Origin: Armatimonadota bacterium
GTDB taxonomy: Bacteria > Armatimonadota > Zipacnadia > Zipacnadales > UBA11051
Reading direction: 5' to 3'
DNA length: 8,516 nt
Assembly (NCBI GenBank): GCA_003542955.1
Contig: DPJP01000460.1
Coordinates: 8,613-17,128 of the forward strand
In this document: one piece after another, positions 6,793-8,516 of the stretch
Position numbering within the stretch: position 1 is the stretch's first letter
How the letters are laid out: each line of letters opens with the position of its first letter
Translations under genes and position numbers: made by a program
The notes under the pieces: model-generated
Seen by the model: the letters and a program-made list of their open reading frames with translations, nothing else
What the model was told of the DNA's origin: nothing
Database searches by the model: none

Positions 6793-7770
6793 ATGCACAA
6801 GATGCTTCTGAACCAGGCTCGCATTGACCTGATTCTCAGGCCCGACGGTCCGGTGCTCATCAAGGGGGGCGACGCGCTCACGGCGGCCGACCCTTCGCGG
6901 CCGGACATGGCATTCGTTCGCACCCACAGGAACGGCCATGAGACCATCTACTTCCCCGGCTCCTCAATCAAGGGAGCCATACGCAGCCACTGTGAGCGGA
7001 TCGCACGAACGCTCGCGTTCGCAGGCAACTACGACGCAGAACGCATGGCATGCGACCCACTCGACGACGAGAAGTGCTGCGCCAAGGTGCATGGGACGAA
7101 GACGGGCGCGGTAGCCGGCGACGAGCACACCGAAGGTGATGACCCCTCGGCAGAAGACAAATACCGCGATGCGTGCTTCACCTGCCAGCTTTTCGGGAAC
7201 ACCACGCTGGCCGGGCACATCACTTTCAACGACGCGTACCCGACCGGTGAAGTCACGCTCGAGGAACGGAACAGCGTCGCCATCGACCGCGTCTTCGGCT
7301 CAGTCCGGCATGGGCCATTCCAGTTCGAGACGCTGGTCGCAGGCGAGTTCACGACCACCATTCGCGTTCACAACTTCACCTGTGCGCACCTCGGGCTGGT
7401 GCTCCTGGCACTGCGCGATTTGCGCGACCAGTACTTGCTCATCGGCTTCGGCAAGTCCCGCGGCCTGGGACGTCTCGATGCCGACTTCACCGAATTCACA
7501 CTTTCGTCTCGGAGCGCCAAAGCCGGCGAAGCAGTCTTCCCGGGAGTTGCACGGGACCTCACCAGTGTCTACATTCCGCAGCAGACAGGGTCCCTTCGCT
7601 GGGTGGCAGCGGACAAGGACTTCGTCAGTATTGGCGGGGGCGTCCAGGATGACTTCCTGGGGCACACTTGGGTCTTCTCGGGGGCAGAGGCGGTCGAGAG
7701 TGCCTTCAAGCCCTTCAGACAGGCCTGGGTCGATTGCTTCCGGACTGCAAAGGAGGGCACCAATGGGTGA
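6793..7770 (+). CDS. cas7: Type III Cas7 (Csm3-like) RAMP protein, third copy, likely catalytic
   Basis: From ATG 6793 the protein has 325 residues. Asp38, in 'R-P-D-M-A-F-V-R-T', lies upstream of FPGSSIKGAIRSHCER (54-69) and is the candidate catalytic Asp of target-RNA cleavage. The glycine loop IGFGKSRGLG spans 217-226. A zinc-like set is formed by C87, C95, C96 and C128-F-T-C131, separated by a long acidic loop rich in Asp, Glu and Gly (about 100-125). An ERNSVAIDRVFG motif matches the equivalent region of the second copy. After the second glycine loop there is an extra tail of about 95 residues not found in ordinary Csm3; I do not recognise it. The stop overlaps the next gene's start by eight bases. 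Shared 'GSS-x-KGA-x-RS' and 'NSVAIDR' segments show it is closer to the second copy than to Csx10. Confidence 0.9.
   Translation: MHKMLLNQARIDLILRPDGPVLIKGGDALTAADPSRPDMAFVRTHRNGHETIYFPGSSIKGAIRSHCERIARTLAFAGNYDAERMACDPLDDEKCCAKVHGTKTGAVAGDEHTEGDDPSAEDKYRDACFTCQLFGNTTLAGHITFNDAYPTGEVTLEERNSVAIDRVFGSVRHGPFQFETLVAGEFTTTIRVHNFTCAHLGLVLLALRDLRDQYLLIGFGKSRGLGRLDADFTEFTLSSRSAKAGEAVFPGVARDLTSVYIPQQTGSLRWVAADKDFVSIGGGVQDDFLGHTWVFSGAEAVESAFKPFRQAWVDCFRTAKEGTNG
7749..7756 (+). promoter_or_regulatory. Strong ribosome binding site for the last gene
   Basis: AAAGGAGG, a near-perfect Shine-Dalgarno sequence, lies 6 bases before ATG 7763 inside the end of the third Cas7 gene. It is the strongest such site in the window and supports a real gene that continues past the window end. 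Confidence 0.75.
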
Positions 7771-8516
7771 ACAGCAGCAGCCCGACAGGTATGAGCACGC
7801 TCCGTACGTGATGGTCCGCCATACGACGCCGAAGTCCGAAGAACACGTCGTCTCGTCACCAGCGCACCGCACGGGCCACGACCGCGCCACCGGGCGGTCG
7901 GGGACGCTGTCTGGCGTCTACAGGACTGACGGCCCCGTCACGAGCGGCGCCGGCTTCACCGAAGTCAGTTCCGCCGACTATCAGACAATCCTGCGTCCGA
8001 CCTTCCGCACTGGCGGCGAAGTCGCTCTCGCCGCAGCCTCGCTAAAGGGAGTCATTCGCGCCATCTTCGAGGGGATGACGAAGTCGTGCCTGCTGAGCAA
8101 GGTGACAGTGAATGGCCTCGAGCAATGCAGCGTACCTTCAACTGCGATCCACCGAGAGGCGAACTGGCAGGCCAAGGCAAAGCTCTGCCCGGCCTGCCAT
8201 GTATTTGGCGGGCAAGGTTTCCTTGGCCGCGTACGCATAGTGGACGCGTTCATGGAGAACGGCGACACGGAGTACAGCAGCCTCCCTATGCTATGGCCAC
8301 CACGGCCGAAGCTGAAGGACGGCACGCCCAACCCGAGGTACTTCCAGAACGGTGACATACGTGGGCGCAAGTTCTACCGGCACGGTCATCTCGACGAAGG
8401 CGTCGTCGAGGTTGAGACTGTCAGCGCAGGTAGGACCTTCGCATTCACAGCTGACTTCGTGGATATGGAGGATGCCCACTTGGGTGCATTGCTCCTGGCT
8501 GTTGGGTGCCAGCCAC
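7763..8516 (+). CDS. Divergent Cas7-like RAMP protein, 3' truncated by window
   Basis: The frame opens at ATG 7763 and stays open to the last base, giving at least 251 residues with no stop, so the gene continues beyond the window. The N-terminus has an APY motif (residues 13-15) and a long Gly/Ser/Thr-rich polar stretch. LAAASLKGVIRAIFE (89-103) occupies the place of IPGSSLKG but has lost the Pro-Gly. C109, C122 and C142-P-A-C145 followed by HVFGGQGFLGRVRIVDA match the zinc region and strand of the other Cas7 copies. GRKFYRHG (201-208) resembles a 'G-R-K-F-Y-x-H' motif I associate with the larger III-D RAMP family TIGR03986, whose members also begin with 'PY'. I see no clear catalytic Asp. 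It is probably a non-cleaving Cas7-like subunit at one end of the backbone. RAMP identity is good; the subfamily is tentative because the C-terminal glycine loop lies outside the window. Confidence 0.8.
   Translation, partial: MGEQQQPDRYEHAPYVMVRHTTPKSEEHVVSSPAHRTGHDRATGRSGTLSGVYRTDGPVTSGAGFTEVSSADYQTILRPTFRTGGEVALAAASLKGVIRAIFEGMTKSCLLSKVTVNGLEQCSVPSTAIHREANWQAKAKLCPACHVFGGQGFLGRVRIVDAFMENGDTEYSSLPMLWPPRPKLKDGTPNPRYFQNGDIRGRKFYRHGHLDEGVVEVETVSAGRTFAFTADFVDMEDAHLGALLLAVGCQP

Noticed and set aside
1..8516. CRISPR array, cas1/cas2, cas6 or mobile element
   Set aside because: No spaced direct repeats, integrase or transposase motifs, or Cas6-type endings were seen; repeated glycine loops are coding similarity between Cas7 paralogues, not DNA repeats.

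Overview
The window is part of one long, single-strand type III CRISPR-Cas effector operon. All ten genes are on the + strand and packed end to end, mostly with ATGA/GTGA stop-start overlaps or gaps under 35 bases, and every intergenic gap is far below 300 bases. The DNA is GC-rich, with mostly G/C third codon positions, clear Shine-Dalgarno sites and several GTG starts. This suggests a high-GC bacterium, but nothing here fixes the phylum. There is no CRISPR array, adaptation gene (cas1/cas2), cas6, tRNA, rRNA or transposon. Both ends cut through genes, so the operon continues on both sides.

Layout: (1) 1-381, the 3' end of a Cas10-like large subunit. (2) 378-1163, a Cas7 (Csm3-like) backbone protein. 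(3) 1160-2515, a Csx10-type Cas5-group RAMP with extra cysteine clusters. (4) 2512-3060, a Csx19-like protein. Csx10 plus Csx19 plus several separate Cas7 genes points to subtype III-D. (5) 3023-3844, a CARF-domain protein with no recognisable effector domain. (6) 3851-5386, an unrecognised protein with a soluble N-terminal half and six predicted membrane helices. (7) 5411-5932, a Csm2-like small subunit (Cas11). (8) 5929-6762 and (9) 6793-7770, two more Cas7 proteins, each with a well-placed candidate catalytic Asp. (10) 7763 to the window end, a fourth, divergent Cas7/RAMP protein that runs off the edge.

How they probably work together: Cas10, Csx10, Csx19, Cas11 and the Cas7 paralogues would form a crRNA-guided RNA-targeting complex. 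Its Cas10 would make a cyclic oligoadenylate or related nucleotide on target binding. The CARF protein would bind that messenger. Because it carries no visible nuclease domain and its immediate downstream neighbour is a polytopic membrane protein, the most interesting hypothesis is a two-gene, messenger-controlled membrane effector embedded inside the cas gene cluster. A second notable point is the order Cas7 ... Cas11-Cas7-Cas7-Cas7-like, which matches the domain order of the single-protein type III-E effector Cas7-11, interrupted here by the csx10-csx19-CARF-membrane block.
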